Shown in pieces: positions 45,299 to 59,100 of a stretch of DNA of 64,000 nt; positions within the stretch are counted from its first letter, which is position 1, and each line of letters begins with the position of its first letter. Made by a program: the position numbers and the translations under genes. This DNA is from Aspidiotus rigidus (lineage: Eukaryota; Arthropoda; Insecta; Hemiptera; Diaspididae), in contig JAVHKY010000052.1 in NCBI GenBank assembly GCA_035079385.1, forward strand, positions 248,001-312,000, read 5' to 3'. Below the pieces are notes generated by a model, which saw nothing but the letters and a program-made list of their open reading frames with translations, did not search any database and had not been told where the DNA came from.

Positions 45299-46199
45299 CT
45301 TCGTAATAATTATAGCCTATATGCTGGAAAATTGCTGATATTGTTTTCATCGTTTTTGAATTTAATTTAAAGTTCATCTAAGAAAATAATACTGGATACT
45401 ATAAAATTCAGTTTTTGAACTTTGAGTAAGTATTTTCAAAAATTTTGTTTGAAAAATTTTCATATATAATCCCCAGCGTCTCCAGGAGTTAGCCCCCTCC
45501 TTCGAGTCTATTTTTTCTCTCTCTTTCTCCATTTTTATTTTTTCTCTCCTTGTACAAGCTAAGTATTCAACTACACAGGAGGTCATCAGGTCGAGAAAAA
45601 ATGTGATAGTATATGGGACTGGAGGAAGTTTGAGGAGGCCGAAGGAGGCTTGAGAGGGGACAGCAAATTATATAAAAATCAATCATCAAACAGAAAATTG
45701 CATTTCTGCCCCCCAATGAGGTGCCTTCATGCCTTTTCTCATCCTCGGTCACATTTTATGATGTTTAGGAGGTATGGAAAGGAGAAAACCCATGAGTTCT
45801 TTAATGGAGTTAGGCGGGGAAGGACGATTTTTCGATATACAATTATATATAATACAAGAGGGGCAGACAGACTTGAAAAAAATTTCGATCTCCGAGCTAT
45901 AGATGAAGACAGCGGACGACAGACATCCTCCGCGAAATAACTCCCCCCCCCCCAAAGAAACAAATTCCCGTTAAAAATGGGACACAAATAATTTCTCAAC
46001 ATGGCAGTATTGGCATGAGGGTGGAGAAGAGAACCCCAGGAGACGAGAGGAGTGAGTTAGGTAGTTGTTCCCAATTCTTAGTCGCGATATGTTTTTTTCT
46101 TCATGGCGTGAGGAACAAATCGGTGGGGTTCAGAGGACCAAAGGTTGTATCATGATGAGATGATTAGGAGAATAATAGTGAGATTTGAAGTAAGACAGA

Positions 46200-47850
46200 G
46201 AAGGGGAGAGATCAGTGTTTGAGGAGCAGAGCAGGGCTCGCTTGGCTTCTTGATCCACTTCGTCGTGTTCCGGGAGGCCGATAAGACCAGGAATTAAGAG
46301 GAGGGTATTTGAAGATAGAGTATTGATGTTTAGGTGTGCCGGGGACAGGAGAGAAGAGAGAGGTGACTAAGGCAGGAATAGATGGCAGATAGTTCAGCAG
46401 AATTATGGAAGCCGAGTTTCTCATACAGAGGAGCGTGACTTCTCTATTAATAAAGAAGGCGTAGCCAGTTCTGGAACCCGACTTTGATCTATCTGTAAAA
46501 CACAGGTTGTGGGAGAGAAAATCATTAACAATAATGGCGTTGATTTGTCTAATGCAGATTGTGTTAAGCGATTTTGGTGAGTCGGCCAGGTCAAGGCGAA
46601 TGTGAGACGTCGGGATGCCCAGGTAGGGGTGGATGAGTAGATAGGAAAAAAGGGATCAAATTTGAGTTATAGTCTAGATGAAAAAAGTACTGAGTTTTGG
46701 GAGCGGAGAGAGGGGAGAAAGATAGAAAGTTGTAGAAACTGGGCTGCAGACACAATAAAATTGGCAGTAAGTGATAATATGAGCGGAATTCTAGAGGATT
46801 GGAATACCAGCCTCAACGCATAGGCTGAGTGTAGGGCTGGAGCGCGGAACACCAAAGGCTGAACGTAGGTCAGCAGATTGTATTGCACTATCGCAGTAAT
46901 TTTAGGGAGGAACTGTTAACCTGTCTATAGATGGAGGATCCGTCGTCCAGTTGAGAGCGGATTAGAGAACTGTATTGCTGAAAAGGGAGCTTGCGACTGC
47001 AAGCAGTTCAAGTGTGGGATAGATTTTTAAGAACATTCAGTGAGTTTAGGCATTTAGGTGAGGAGAATCTAGGAGTATTTGGTATCGAAGGTAAGCGGTT
47101 GTCTCATTAGAAAAACGAAATCCGCAATCCAAATTCCAGGAGGAGACCTTAACGAGAGTGAATTGGAGTTATAGACGTGCGGCTAGGAAGTGAGAGAATA
47201 CCGAAATTATCTACTATACGTCCTTTAGTGAGGGGAAAAGGGACACACTTTATTAGATCGTTTATGGGAATTAGGAAGAGAGGAACACTCCAAACCTCTC
47301 CCTGGGAGACGTCATTCTAAATAGATTGGAAACTAGACTAGTGGTTTTGAATGCGGACTGATATGAATCTGTCATGAAGATAGGACTGGAGAAGAGGGAG
47401 TAAATTGCCACGGAGGCCTATTTCAAATAATCTAGAGGAAATATACTGTCACCAAACGAGGGAACCCTTCCTATGGATCATATAGAATACTATGTAAAGA
47501 GGACACTTGTTACAGAATGATCGTTCAATTTGGAGATTGAAGTCGAATATGGCTTGTAAAGTACTGTATTGACAGGGAGATAAGATGCCACCAGATTTGA
47601 AAAACCAAAATAAACTTTTGTTGCGGATTTTTTGAAAGAGTTCGCCTAGAATGGAGGTTAGGGCGATACGACGGTAGGATGAGGGGAGGAAGGAACCTTT
47701 GGAGGATTTTAGAATGTAGGAGACGATGGCTAGTTCCCAGGCTAAAGGGTATAAGCCTTGGAGTAGGATAGTGTTGAAGAGGAAAAAAAGGAGGAGAGAT
47801 CTATTTTTTAAAACATGTTTCATGTTTTTGCTCTGACCTCTACCCTATTT
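46200..47850 (-). pseudogene. decayed I-like retrotransposon (RT and RNase H remnants)
   Basis: On the minus strand, 47823-47449 reads as a reverse transcriptase start (YPLAWELAIVSYILKSSKG, SSYRRIALTSILGELFQKI). Near 47290 is NDVSQGEVWSVPLFLIPIND, the decayed GVPQG box. Near 46490 is FTDRSKSGSRTGYAFF, the first RNase H motif, and at 46303-46229 LLIPGLIGLPEHDEVDQEAK, the last RNase H motif. RT followed by RNase H fits the I superclade. It contains many frameshifts and stops, and catalytic residues are lost (the A box reads FYMIHRKGSLVW). It is long dead. Confidence 0.8.
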
Positions 47851-48349
47851 ACAAAATTTGCGTCCTTCCGTACATCCGTACGTCCCCAAAAAGCTATTAG
47901 CTTGAAATATTCTAGCTATTCAGCCTAGCTTCAGTAGCCTGTATTAGACTTACTCATATATTAGACTAAGGATCGAAAAGCTAGTTAGGCTTATACTAGA
48001 CTCACACGTATTACAGTATACTGGACATAGAGTAGGCTAAAAAGGGGGACAAAAACTAAGAAACACTCATATTGAACTGACCAACAATCTTGTAAAAAAA
48101 AAAAAAATGAAAAGCTTTGGGAAATTTAGTTCATTGACTTGAGTAACTTTCGGTCAACAAGAAGGTAGTTGACGGGTAACTCGTGAAAATGAAGTTCATT
48201 AAACTCCTCAACTCCTTGTCAATATTATAACACCGTCAATTTCCCTTATAATAACCTTCAATTATTAACGGGTAACTCGCCGAATTGAAAAATCTTTCAA
48301 ACAACAATCTGATACCTTCGATTACCCCGAAATAACTCGTCTACATGAA

Positions 48350-48711
48350 GGTAATTAATGGGAAACGCGCAAATCGCGCTAGTCAACAATCAGGTAACAA
48401 TGTTCCCCGTCAATCAACCTGAAATAGCCTTTTCCAGATTGTCAACTTCGAGGGAACTCAAGACTACAAATGGTAAATTGTCGGGTATCACTTGTTCCCC
48501 TCCTATTACCTATAAATAACTCATCTACAATGAGGTGATTAACGGGGAACTCGCGCAAATCGCACTAGTCAATAATCAGGTAACAATGTTCCCCATCAAT
48601 CACCCTGAAATAGCCTATTCCAGATAGTCAACTTCAAGGTAACTGGAGACTACGCATGGTAAATTGTCGGGTATCACTTGTTCCCCCCCTGTTACCTCTA
48701 AACAACCCGGT
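48350..48711. repeat. tandem duplication of a ~181-bp GTTACC-rich unit
   Basis: 48350-48530 and 48531-48711 share long blocks (CAGGTAACAATGTTCCCC, GGTAAATTGTCGGGTATCAC). It lies in the right part of the 44306-49945 composite. Confidence 0.75.
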
Positions 48712-49213
48712 GAAACGGTTTTGAGAAATAGGGAAATAGAGGGTGATAAGAAGGTAATCTGCGGGATTCTTACGCACTTTTCTACAAATCCCTCAAATTA
48801 CCCGGTGTTCCCTGGTAGTCACCCAGGTGATGGAAGGGTTGTCAACAGGAAACAACCGGGTACCTTCGAAAACACCGATTTCTACCGGGTGATTATCGGG
48901 CTACAACCGGGGTTGCGCAAAAATCCGCTAAGGAAAACCCGTTAGTTCCCTTGTGTACCCTTTTGTTACCAGGGTAACTTGTGGGATCATGTTTATCGGG
49001 TAGCGTAGTAGTCAGGCGCAGTTAACGTTTCAATGACGTCACGGGAATGTAGGTTATACATAGCGCTTATGGATCAATTTCAAAAAAAATAAAATACACA
49101 AAAACTGTCGACTTGATCAAAAAATAAACTTCAGCTTTTGGCTGACAGCTAATACCAATAAATTCATTAGCTGGATTTTGGCTTTTTCAAAATGGGTTAA
49201 AATAATAGCTTAA

Positions 49214-49652
49214 GGGTATGCTCTACCTAGTCACTCACACACAGAAAATACACGTGTATTACACAAAATGGTGTGTTGCGGGTAGTGATTTTTGCCCACA
49301 TATAACATATCGAATAATGTACAATATGATTCGGAACGTGGTGTAATTTATTCTTGAAGTTGAGGAAAATACGGCCAATTAGTTGACAGATCGCGAAATA
49401 TTCTGAATGATCTCCAGGAAACGTTTAAACTTACGTCTGAAGGGGCCATCTTCGAATCGTTGAATTCCAATTAAAGAACAAAATTAGTTCGTGTGAATCA
49501 ATTAGCTGTATTTTCTCAAGTTTTGTCTACGTAAATACGAAGTTTCAAGATATTTCATGCTTTATTCAATCAGTTATCTCGGGGCAAAAATCGCAACATG
49601 TGATACATATTTTGTGTGTGTCTACGTGTGAGTGACTAGGTAGAGCATACCC
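49214..49652. mobile_element. TTAA-family element, copy 3
   Basis: 439 bp, ends GGGTATGCTCTACCTAGTCA and complement, flanked by TTAA at 49210-49213 and 49653-49656. Confidence 0.9.
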
Positions 49653-50728
49653 TTAAAACTTAAACTTAATTATAATAGCTTAATTTTACCTGCAACCAAT
49701 CAATACTTTCTAATGACTGGCTATTGGCTGAAAAGCTGATGTCTCAAAATTCATTGACTGTCCTTTAGCTTTCTTAGAAATGGTCAAAACAAGAGCTTAA
49801 GCTTAAACTTAAGTCAATAACGGTTTTAGCTGCGCATCCCTGGTTTCTGTTAGAAAATCCAAAATCCATGTAATTAGATAGGGTATGCTGGTTGCGTTCT
49901 GTTTACTACCTAACTGATCACACCTACTCATTTTATACACCTTGGACAGACCTTTGGCTGTCTAGCGCCTCACTCGGTTGTCTTATTAGGTTGAAAGTTT
50001 GAAACACACTGTGCCAATTAGAAATTAATTGAAGAAGAACTGATCTGAGATTTATTTTGCCGAAAATAACGAAACAAAATTTAAAAATGTCTGATAATAT
50101 CGAAAGACGTAAATATTTTAGTAGGTATTATTGATTCGTGATCGCATCTAGCTTTGACATTTCGTGAATATGAAATTACGCCCTGCATTTGTGTTTTCTT
50201 TTGTGAATGAATTCAGTCGATCGGATGAGAAGACTAACAAGCGCAAGTGAATCATTGCTCATTAACAGGAAAAAGAGGATTATTAAGTAGGTTGATGTGT
50301 TCTTGATCGATTGCATCAATAGATGAATCGTGATTCGAATTATGAATGCAGACGTGATTTTTCGACCGCTTTCTGTCAATTATGAAATTGCCAACTATTT
50401 TGTAGGTTCGTACGTTTTCACCCTGAGGAACTCGCATGCTCTAAATCAAAAGAGAAACAATGAGATTTAACTTACTTACAAATCTCGGAACGAAATTTAA
50501 AAAAATATTATCCAAATAGTAGGAGTGATTCGATGTGTTTTTGATCAATTGCGTAAATACGATAATATGTAGAATCGTGGTTCAAATTATGAATACAGAA
50601 CGTGATCTTTGATTGTATAAAATGATATCTACGCTAATTAAATTACTCATCAATCGAATTATCCAGTTCCAGTAGAATTTTAATATCCCGAGCCGCTCGA
50701 GTTCGTCGCTTTCTTCCGTTCACGTCTG

Positions 50729-50935
50729 GGCTTTTCCATGTCGGCGCATTGCATACGTATTCTCCTACGTGTTATCGAAATGGTAGTATTTCTAAAACAT
50801 TGCTCTTATGGCAAACTACTCCACAATGAAAATGAGTGTGCAATCCAGCAACACCCATAAGAGCAATGTTAGAAATGCCACCATTTCGACATCATGTAGG
50901 AGAATATGTATGCAATACGCCGACATGGAGAAGCC
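50729..50935. repeat. 207-bp foldback repeat
   Basis: Arms of about 80 bp (GGCTTTTCCATGTCGGCG, CATAAGAGCAATG and complements) with about 45 bp between. Slight divergence between the arms. Confidence 0.7.
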
Positions 50936-53270
50936 CCGAAATGCACGCATGCGCACAATTCAATTCTAGAGAACAAAACGCGTCTTCGCGCCGTACAACC
51001 AAGCACCGAAGGAACGCCCTGGGAACGCCTTTTTATTTGTGTGAACCGACAAGAATATAAAATACAGTACTGCAATTTTTGATGATGTATTTTACTTCCG
51101 AAGTCTTCCACCTTCTGACAGTTTTCTATCCATTTGTGTGCACTTCATCTGATCTATTTCCTCAGCTTAGTTCGAAAAGTCGGTTTTCTACACCAACTTA
51201 TTTTCCATTCAAAATACATGTTTTTCTCGTTTTTTCTTTTCCTTATAATTTCGTGTATAGCAAACACCGTACGAAATACGAGCATCATTTTTCAGAAACT
51301 CGAACCGTAATGTTCCCTTCACTCTTCCATCGTATTCAAACTAATACGGTCAGCTTCCAAGTTGGATATCGAATAGGAAAGTGAAAAGTAGTTCTAGGTA
51401 CAAACGAATTGGTCGGCAGCTTCTTGAAATTGGCGTAAATATGTAAACATTTCAACTTCGTGAACATATTCTATATTATAGAAATATTATACATTCCGAC
51501 TCGTTAAACACGGCTTCACTGTGCACCTTCTGCGTTACACAAAAGAAAGAAAAATAATATTGAACGTATATAAAAAGATCACCTGAAATATTTCAACTTT
51601 TAAACATTAAATCGCGGTAGACAAACAAATTTTTGTTCTTATATTACACTAAATACATTTTATTTATTTACAACAAAAAACTTAATATTCTCTATTGAAA
51701 GAATCTCGCTATTATTTCGATCAAGGTTAGGTTTAGCCACATGCAATACTCAATTGGTGGGTTTAATGACAATAATACTGCGGGTATAATTAAACGACAT
51801 CTACATATCTCATTGCATTCGTGAAGCGTTTCTGTATAACAGATTCCAAAATTATTGTAAGGGGAAATATAGTTTAAGGCACATGGTAAAATTCATGATT
51901 ATTTTTTCAATCAGATAAATTTTAAAGAACGTTATATCGATCACCACGCACAAATAACACAACAAAGCATGCCAACAGTGTAATTCTAAGTACTTTTGTT
52001 TACTTCCAACTTCAAAATACTTTATTCAAGTCGCTATAGCATTTTATTATTTATAAATTTTCTTTCTCTTTTTTTTATTATTCGTTTCATAAACAGCTAT
52101 CAAAATGCTATGGATATTTTACAAAAATGAAAAATATTGCAATAAAAAACAAGAAATGGGCATTAAATCAAAAGAAAAAAGAAGAAAGATAAATCTGAAT
52201 TCAGTTTTATAATCACAAAAGTAACATTTGAAAAATATTAAGGAGATTAAATATTTATTCTAAGAATAGATCATAATGATAGTATGTATAAATTTCAATA
52301 TCTCAACTACTGATCTAACAATAAAAGATAACTTTCTTAAAAAAGTTACGTAAAATATAGTCGCAGTCCGTCAATTTTCCATAATCCTCCCGTCTACCAA
52401 GGAGAGAGAAAAAAAATTTGGATATATCATATTGGTAGCTTTTACTCGAACAAAACGAGATTAAAAACAGAAAAATATAACAATAATAGAACAGCAAGGA
52501 ATGGGAATTAGATACCATACTCAACTAATAAAGTAAATTCAACTCAAATACATTTTGGAGTTCGAATATACAATCTTGTATGGAAAATTTCTTCACCAAT
52601 TCAACATACGAACATAATTCTGAACTGGCTCTTTTAGAAATTCATCTTCGATAACTACACGAGCTAGGTATTGTGTATGACATACACAAACAAAATAAGC
52701 TTTGTATTGTATAATATATATATTATACATTATATAAAAATAAAATAAGCGAGAGAAACAGAACGAAAACAATAAATATGCGTACAATTAAAAACACTAA
52801 ATAATCGAGAAAACAAAAGAATCTATCAATCTTTGAGACACGCATTTTCTACCTGACGAAGCCCAAATAATAATAAATATTAATTAAATACTATGACGTG
52901 AAAAAGAAGCGTTACAACGGAAAGCCATCGTCATTCTCTTCAAGAGAAGTACGTAAAAAATAAGAAGTATTACAGTATATTGTCTCGAAATAAAAAGAAA
53001 TACGTATTATGACAGTAGGGAGGTATGAGAGAACGGCTCAAGTGACTCAAAAGTAAGATCAAAAGAGATTATTCAGAAGTGAAAGTAGTCGCATGAAAAT
53101 GACAGACTAGGAATAACGACAATGACGTTTTAGTTCATACTTCCAGCTCACTATAAAATTACTGAGGAAGGTGGAAAAAAAAAAAAAATTTACGGGAAGG
53201 GAACCCTTATGAAACGTATCAGAATTTTGGAATAACTTTTACGAATGATAACAAGACTAATAATTATTAC
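50936..53270. other. AT-rich stretch, possibly 3' UTR of the KANSL1-like gene at its right end
   Basis: No gene was recognised. The KANSL1-like transcript must end in here; several complement-of-AATAAA sites exist (for example near 52253 and 51659), none decisive. Confidence 0.35.

Positions 53271-53338
<68 letters not shown>
53271..53338. repeat. (AAT)n microsatellite
   Basis: About 22 AAT triplets with one ACT variant, about 45 bp downstream of the KANSL1-like stop codon, thus probably in its 3' UTR. Confidence 0.95.
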
Positions 53339-53382
53339 GACAAAATAATAATTATAAGTAAGGATACACCGAACACTTATTA

Positions 53383-54919
53383 TTACTTTCGTGAAGTTTC
53401 TAGGAAACGTTTTTCCTCGTCTTCATTGTCAACCATCCAATCGGGATCGTTCGGATCTTCTAAAACGGAGTCCATAGATTCACTGAGAGGCGAATCTGTT
53501 TTCTCATTGACGATCTAATGAATGTTGAAGAATACGTATTAGTCATCTACAAGAAGGGAACTCAACATGGACGTATAATTGTAGGACTTTCGTGCCAGTC
53601 AATACCGATAATTCCAACTTATTGAGAACTAATGAAGAAATTAAGATCTTCTACATTTGAAACAGATCTAATTCACAAAAGAAAATTTTAGCTCTCGTAA
53701 ACCGAAACTGAACTTTAGTCAAGGGGTAGCCCTTATCTAAATCATGAATGAAAATTGTAACTCTCCAAGATTGTAACTTCGACCACGAGGTAACCACAAT
53801 TAAAAAAAATTGATAGTTATAGTAGTTATACTATGTCCGCAATTAGAATGATACGATTCAAACAACTTCCCTTCACTGCTTGAATGCCTAAGCGTTTTCA
53901 GATATGGAGACGGGGGAGAAAAGGATTTGTTTGCATCGTATCGTTCTACATTAGCAGACATTAATAATTAACTATATTATTTTTAGGCGCTGGTATTTTC
54001 AAGGTGAGAGAAAGATAGAAAGGGATAACAACGCGCCTCGCTTCTCTCTGGAACTAACAACTTGTCATAGAGTAGAGTGACATGTTTAACAGAAATAATA
54101 ATATAGATAATCCCTAATGTCACTCAAGTTGTCGTATCTTGACTCTTATGAAAACTTGAAAGTAGAAAATAATTATTTACCTCATTTTGTTTGGCATCGA
54201 TTTCCTGTTCCACATCAGTTTGACCATCCTCCACTTTAGTATTGAGCAAAGAAGCCAATAGTTCTTTGTATTCGTCATCCGACAACGGAAATACTCGACG
54301 ATCGTAAGGTATCTGGAAATAGACAAGGAAACAACTTGGTAAGTCTCGTTTGCACAAATTGAAAACAATTAATACAAGAAAATTAGAAATTACTCCTAAA
54401 CTAGAGAGTATCATTCAAAATACATATCAATATTAATCCAATAGCCTTTCTGATTCTTACTCGAGGGAGTCACGACTACTTTTTCATGACGAATTCAAGT
54501 AATGAACTGTGAAATCAACACTTTTTTATTTTTCGTGTTCTCTCAAGGGCCAAAATCCATACAGAAGTATTCTGAGGGGCTTTTACACCAACGTATTCTC
54601 AAAGAAGTACGCAATTAAAGAATGGTACGATCACGAAACGTGAGTGAAGTAAATGTTGCTCGAGGTATGTTTGTTAAGAGTGATACAACATATTATCCGG
54701 CACATCAGAATACACACGTATCTTTTTCGTTAAAGCACAATGGTATAATAGTTGCCCGAAAAACCAAGAATTCGAACAAGTTCTTATACATTATTTAGAA
54801 GCGAACTAAACAATAAAGAAACGTGTAGACAGAATCATTTTCGTCGTTGAAAAAACTTTTAAAATCCCGTACAAATATTTGTCTGATACAAGAAGGTTAG
54901 TTAAGAGATGGTGGGTCTT

Positions 54920-54976
<57 letters not shown>

Positions 54977-56052
54977 AAAAAAATTACAACATGAAGTTAT
55001 CGACCGATGAATAAGTCGACCTCTGTAGGAGTAGATTGATATAAATAATTTCACTTTCTCGATCAGCTAATGACCTAATCATAATGAGAATAAAAACTTC
55101 TTCAAACCCCCATTCCTTCCTCCCGCGCTCTGCAAAAATTTTTTAAATAATAAATAGTGGATCTGTCTCTCAAAAAAAGTCATCGAATAGATACTATTGT
55201 TTTTTCAGAGGGGAATAGTGGCATTCGCTATACTTACTACTTCGGTCGATATATTTTCGGTAACAGATGGAGTATCACAGTCCAAACTATTATTTCTTTT
55301 GCTCCACGCAAACATTTTACTTCTATTATTCTGATTACTTGAGGTCGTTACTGTCATCATCGAAGTATTCAACGCCGCCGTAACATTGGATGATATCGCG
55401 TCATTTGATTCGCTGTTTGTGGATACCGGCGGGCTCGGTACTCTTTCTAAGATACAAGAAACGAGGTTAAAACATTCTCGTAACTAAATTTCAAAGGATT
55501 GACTATAGAGCAGATATGCTTTTCATAATTATTTGATCGAGAATGCTTCTTACCTGGCGTATTAGTCTCACTAGTTTCCGGATAACTGTCTGTACGTTTA
55601 CGACTTCTACCACCGTGTCGTATAGAATTCGTTCTAAATTTCTTCATTTCGTTCTGTTCCATCATTTCGTGATACTTGACGACAGTATCGTCACTCAAAT
55701 CGTCCAAAATCTAGAAATATTGAACATAATTCTAAATAAATTACGGATTCTTGAGGGAGGGAAAAAAATGAGGGATAACGAGAGTAAACTATTTATGTAT
55801 AATATCCAGAAAATACACAGGCAACTTTCATCATTTTCTCATGAAGAAGTCTTCGATCGACAATTTCAAACTCAATTTCCACAAAGACAAAAACCAATGC
55901 ACAATTCGAGGCCCAGAGGTTCATAACACAAAACAGGGCAATTGAATTTCGTATTCAAAATTTCACAATAGGAGAGTTTGGTAGTTCAGCGTGAATAATA
56001 ATATCAAACGATGTGCAGCATCAAGCACAACTTAAGGGTAAGCTCTACCTAG

Positions 56053-56102
<50 letters not shown>

Positions 56103-59100
56103 AGAGAGAAAATACACGTGTATTACACAAAATGGTGCCTTGTGGGTAGTGATTTTTGCCCACATATAACATATCGAATGAAGTACAAAATGATTAGGAA
56201 CGTGGTTTAATTTATTCTTGAAGTTGAGGAAAATACGGCTAATTAGTTGAAAGATCGCGAAATATTCTGAATGATCTCCTGGAAACGTTTAAACTTACAT
56301 CTGAAGGGGCCATCTTTGAATCGTAAGTTTTGTTTACATAAATACGAAGTTTCAAGATATTTCATGCTTTATTTAATCAGTTATCTCGGGGCAAAAATCG
56401 CAACATGTGATACATATTTTGTGTGTGTCTACGTGTGAGTGACTAGGTAGAGCATACCCTTAATCAACGAAGACAAAGTTATTACTAAGAAATAAATTAA
56501 GAAATGTACATCTTCTCGAGTATTGTATGAAGGTTGTCATCCGAACTAAATCGCGATCATAGGATGATGACGTTTTTACAGTCTTACGAACTAAGCAAGC
56601 CATATCTTGCTACCCTTTGTCCAGTACCTTGCCTCTGGACTACAAAGTGTACGTTGCAACTAGATGAGAAATTCTGGAAGGGGAAGATCACGAGGCAACA
56701 AAGAACGCGCAAAATTCTGCTCTTTTCGGGTGGATTTCAAACCTGGCACTTCTCACGTACGGAACTATAGCCAAAACCTACAATATTCCTTCCTTCCCCC
56801 TCCCCTCCACATTTAGTGTAATTGTGAAGTTATCCGCCAGAATTGAAAGAACTACGTTTTCATAATAGTTGGTTTTGTTTCAATCGTCTCGGATCAAGAA
56901 GGATTGTGAAACTTTAGTTACGAAACAAATGATTTTAATAAGAATTTAAATACTCACATAATCCGGAGCTGCTTCTTTACTGATTTCATCGGAGACTATA
57001 TTTTTCTCGTGAATTACCTTCCATCTGCAAAATGAATTCCGAAGATTTAAGAATACTTGAATCAGATATTGAATATTTTACGGCCTAATGTGAAAGATTT
57101 ATGTGTATGGTTGGAAATCTGTTCATTAGAAAATGGATCACACATTAATTCTCAACTTTAAAAATAACAAACAGATTAACGATTACGTCGTATTTCAAGA
57201 TTCATTTTTATTTTTATTATCATAATTATTATTATTATTATTATTATTATTAAAAATGAATATAACCTTTTTTTATTTTTCTGTTTAGCAATAGTTATAA
57301 TCTTGAACGTTTGAACTGCATTTGTTTGACTGATCCATGTGACCGAAGTATTCATATTTTACATCATTTTATTTATATTTTTTGAAGTGGTTTGGGATTT
57401 TGATGAGACCTGAGTTGAAAAGGCTAGCGATGACCATTTAATTTTACTTCAGTTTTGAATTATTTCTTCAGTGCTCCACTGTCATTGTCCTATCGACTGT
57501 TGGGAACACTTCAGTTTGAAAAAAAAATGAATAAACTTTTACCATACTTCGAAAGAGCTCCGAGAAAATCAATTGTGGCCTCACAATAAAAGGAATATCA
57601 TCCAACTACGAATTCAGAAATCCTCCGATTCTTATGTTTTCGAAAACCTTGGATTTCATCTTCGGCTTTCTGCTTCCTCTCTTCTCAAGGAAGCAAAGAG
57701 GAAAAAGGAATCAGTACCGTGAACAGTAATTCTCTTTCGAGAGAAGTACTCGGCATCCAAGTTTTTTTACTGCACTAGTTAGCTTGATTTATATTAAATA
57801 TCAACTTACGTCGGTATTAAAATTTCTTTATATTGCGGCTTTGAAACGATCGCCGTCGGCGTGGAATTCGGCGGAATGATGAAATTGTCGATGTCGTACG
57901 ATTGACCTCTTTTTCGTCTATAAGAGAATAATTAGGTATGTAAAATATTTCATAATAAATTTTAATTACATTCTGTTTACAATAACAAAATCATAAGCTA
58001 GAGATATATCTTACATTACAAGACAACAAATGGCATCCTTCCTAACTATTTAACGCAAAAACTAACAGTTTCTGTACCAGGAAGTTGTGCACCAACAGAG
58101 ATTAGTGCGGAGGTTTCGCAAAAAAAAAAAAAAATAATAAAATCGAAATTTTTGACGCAAAATTTGAATTTTAAAAATTTTTCTGAGTAATTGTTCATAA
58201 TGTTAGTGTGATGACACATACTGATGATTGTCAGTGTTGTACATGGAAAGGTGATATGGTAATTAGTGTTGCCCATTGATACTGGAAAAAATAAACTATC
58301 ACGTCATTTTATATCACATAGTTCAAGTGTTTAGCATCTGACTACTTCTTATTCTGTCTCTGAAATATGTATTCTATTTTTGTCGATTATATTGCTGAAA
58401 TATTTCCATTTTTCAGTACATATTCTCATCTTAATTATCGTGTAAATGTGCCAAGGAAAAAACACCCCCCCCCCCCCCAAAAAAAAAAAAAACAACAAAA
58501 CAAAACAAAACAAAAACAAAAAAAACAACAACAGATACAACCAAAAAAAGTAGAAGAACAAGCTGAGTAGAAGAATGTAGAAAAAGGCGGAAGGTCGTAT
58601 TGCAACCATTACTGCCACTGGATTTTCGATATGATACTGCTAATCATGGAAAAATAGTTTCTACAGGCAAAGCAAATCAAAAATGTACAAATTGTTCTGC
58701 TTTTCTTTGGAACAAGGAATCGAAATGGTTCTGTCGCCCAAGTTGGAAGATGAATTTAGATGTTTTACCACCTCCATCACAACTGCTTTCCAATTTTATT
58801 TCACAGAAAATAATTTCGAAGTGGACAATTTTTTCAAGAAATTCGATCCATTATTCATGCTTAGACAAAGAAGACCTACAATAAGATATGTTATAAGAGA
58901 GTATATGGCATTTTTGGTACTTCACAGTCTTCCTTCTTCTTTTTTTAAATGATTGTTCAAGTCAATTTTTGTATAACATTGAAACAGAAAAGCCACCTAA
59001 AGGGCGGGTTATACGGCTAGAATATTATAATGCTAACGAAATGAAAAATAAAGAGGGAAAAAAAGTATTTTTCGTGTAGATTTCTCAATTTGTCCAAGTC

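Larger units (their letters stand above)
44306..49945. mobile_element. 5.6-kb composite with matching inverted ends
   Basis: Left end CCAAGGTGTATAAAATAGAG and right end CTCATTTTATACACCTTGG are inverted, with GGTGTGATCA / TGATCACACC next to them. Inside are GTTACC-rich blocks near both ends, an I-like retroelement relic, a SINE-like sequence, a foldback and a TTAA element. No clear flanking duplication, so it could be one large element or a coincidence of two end fragments. Confidence 0.45.
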
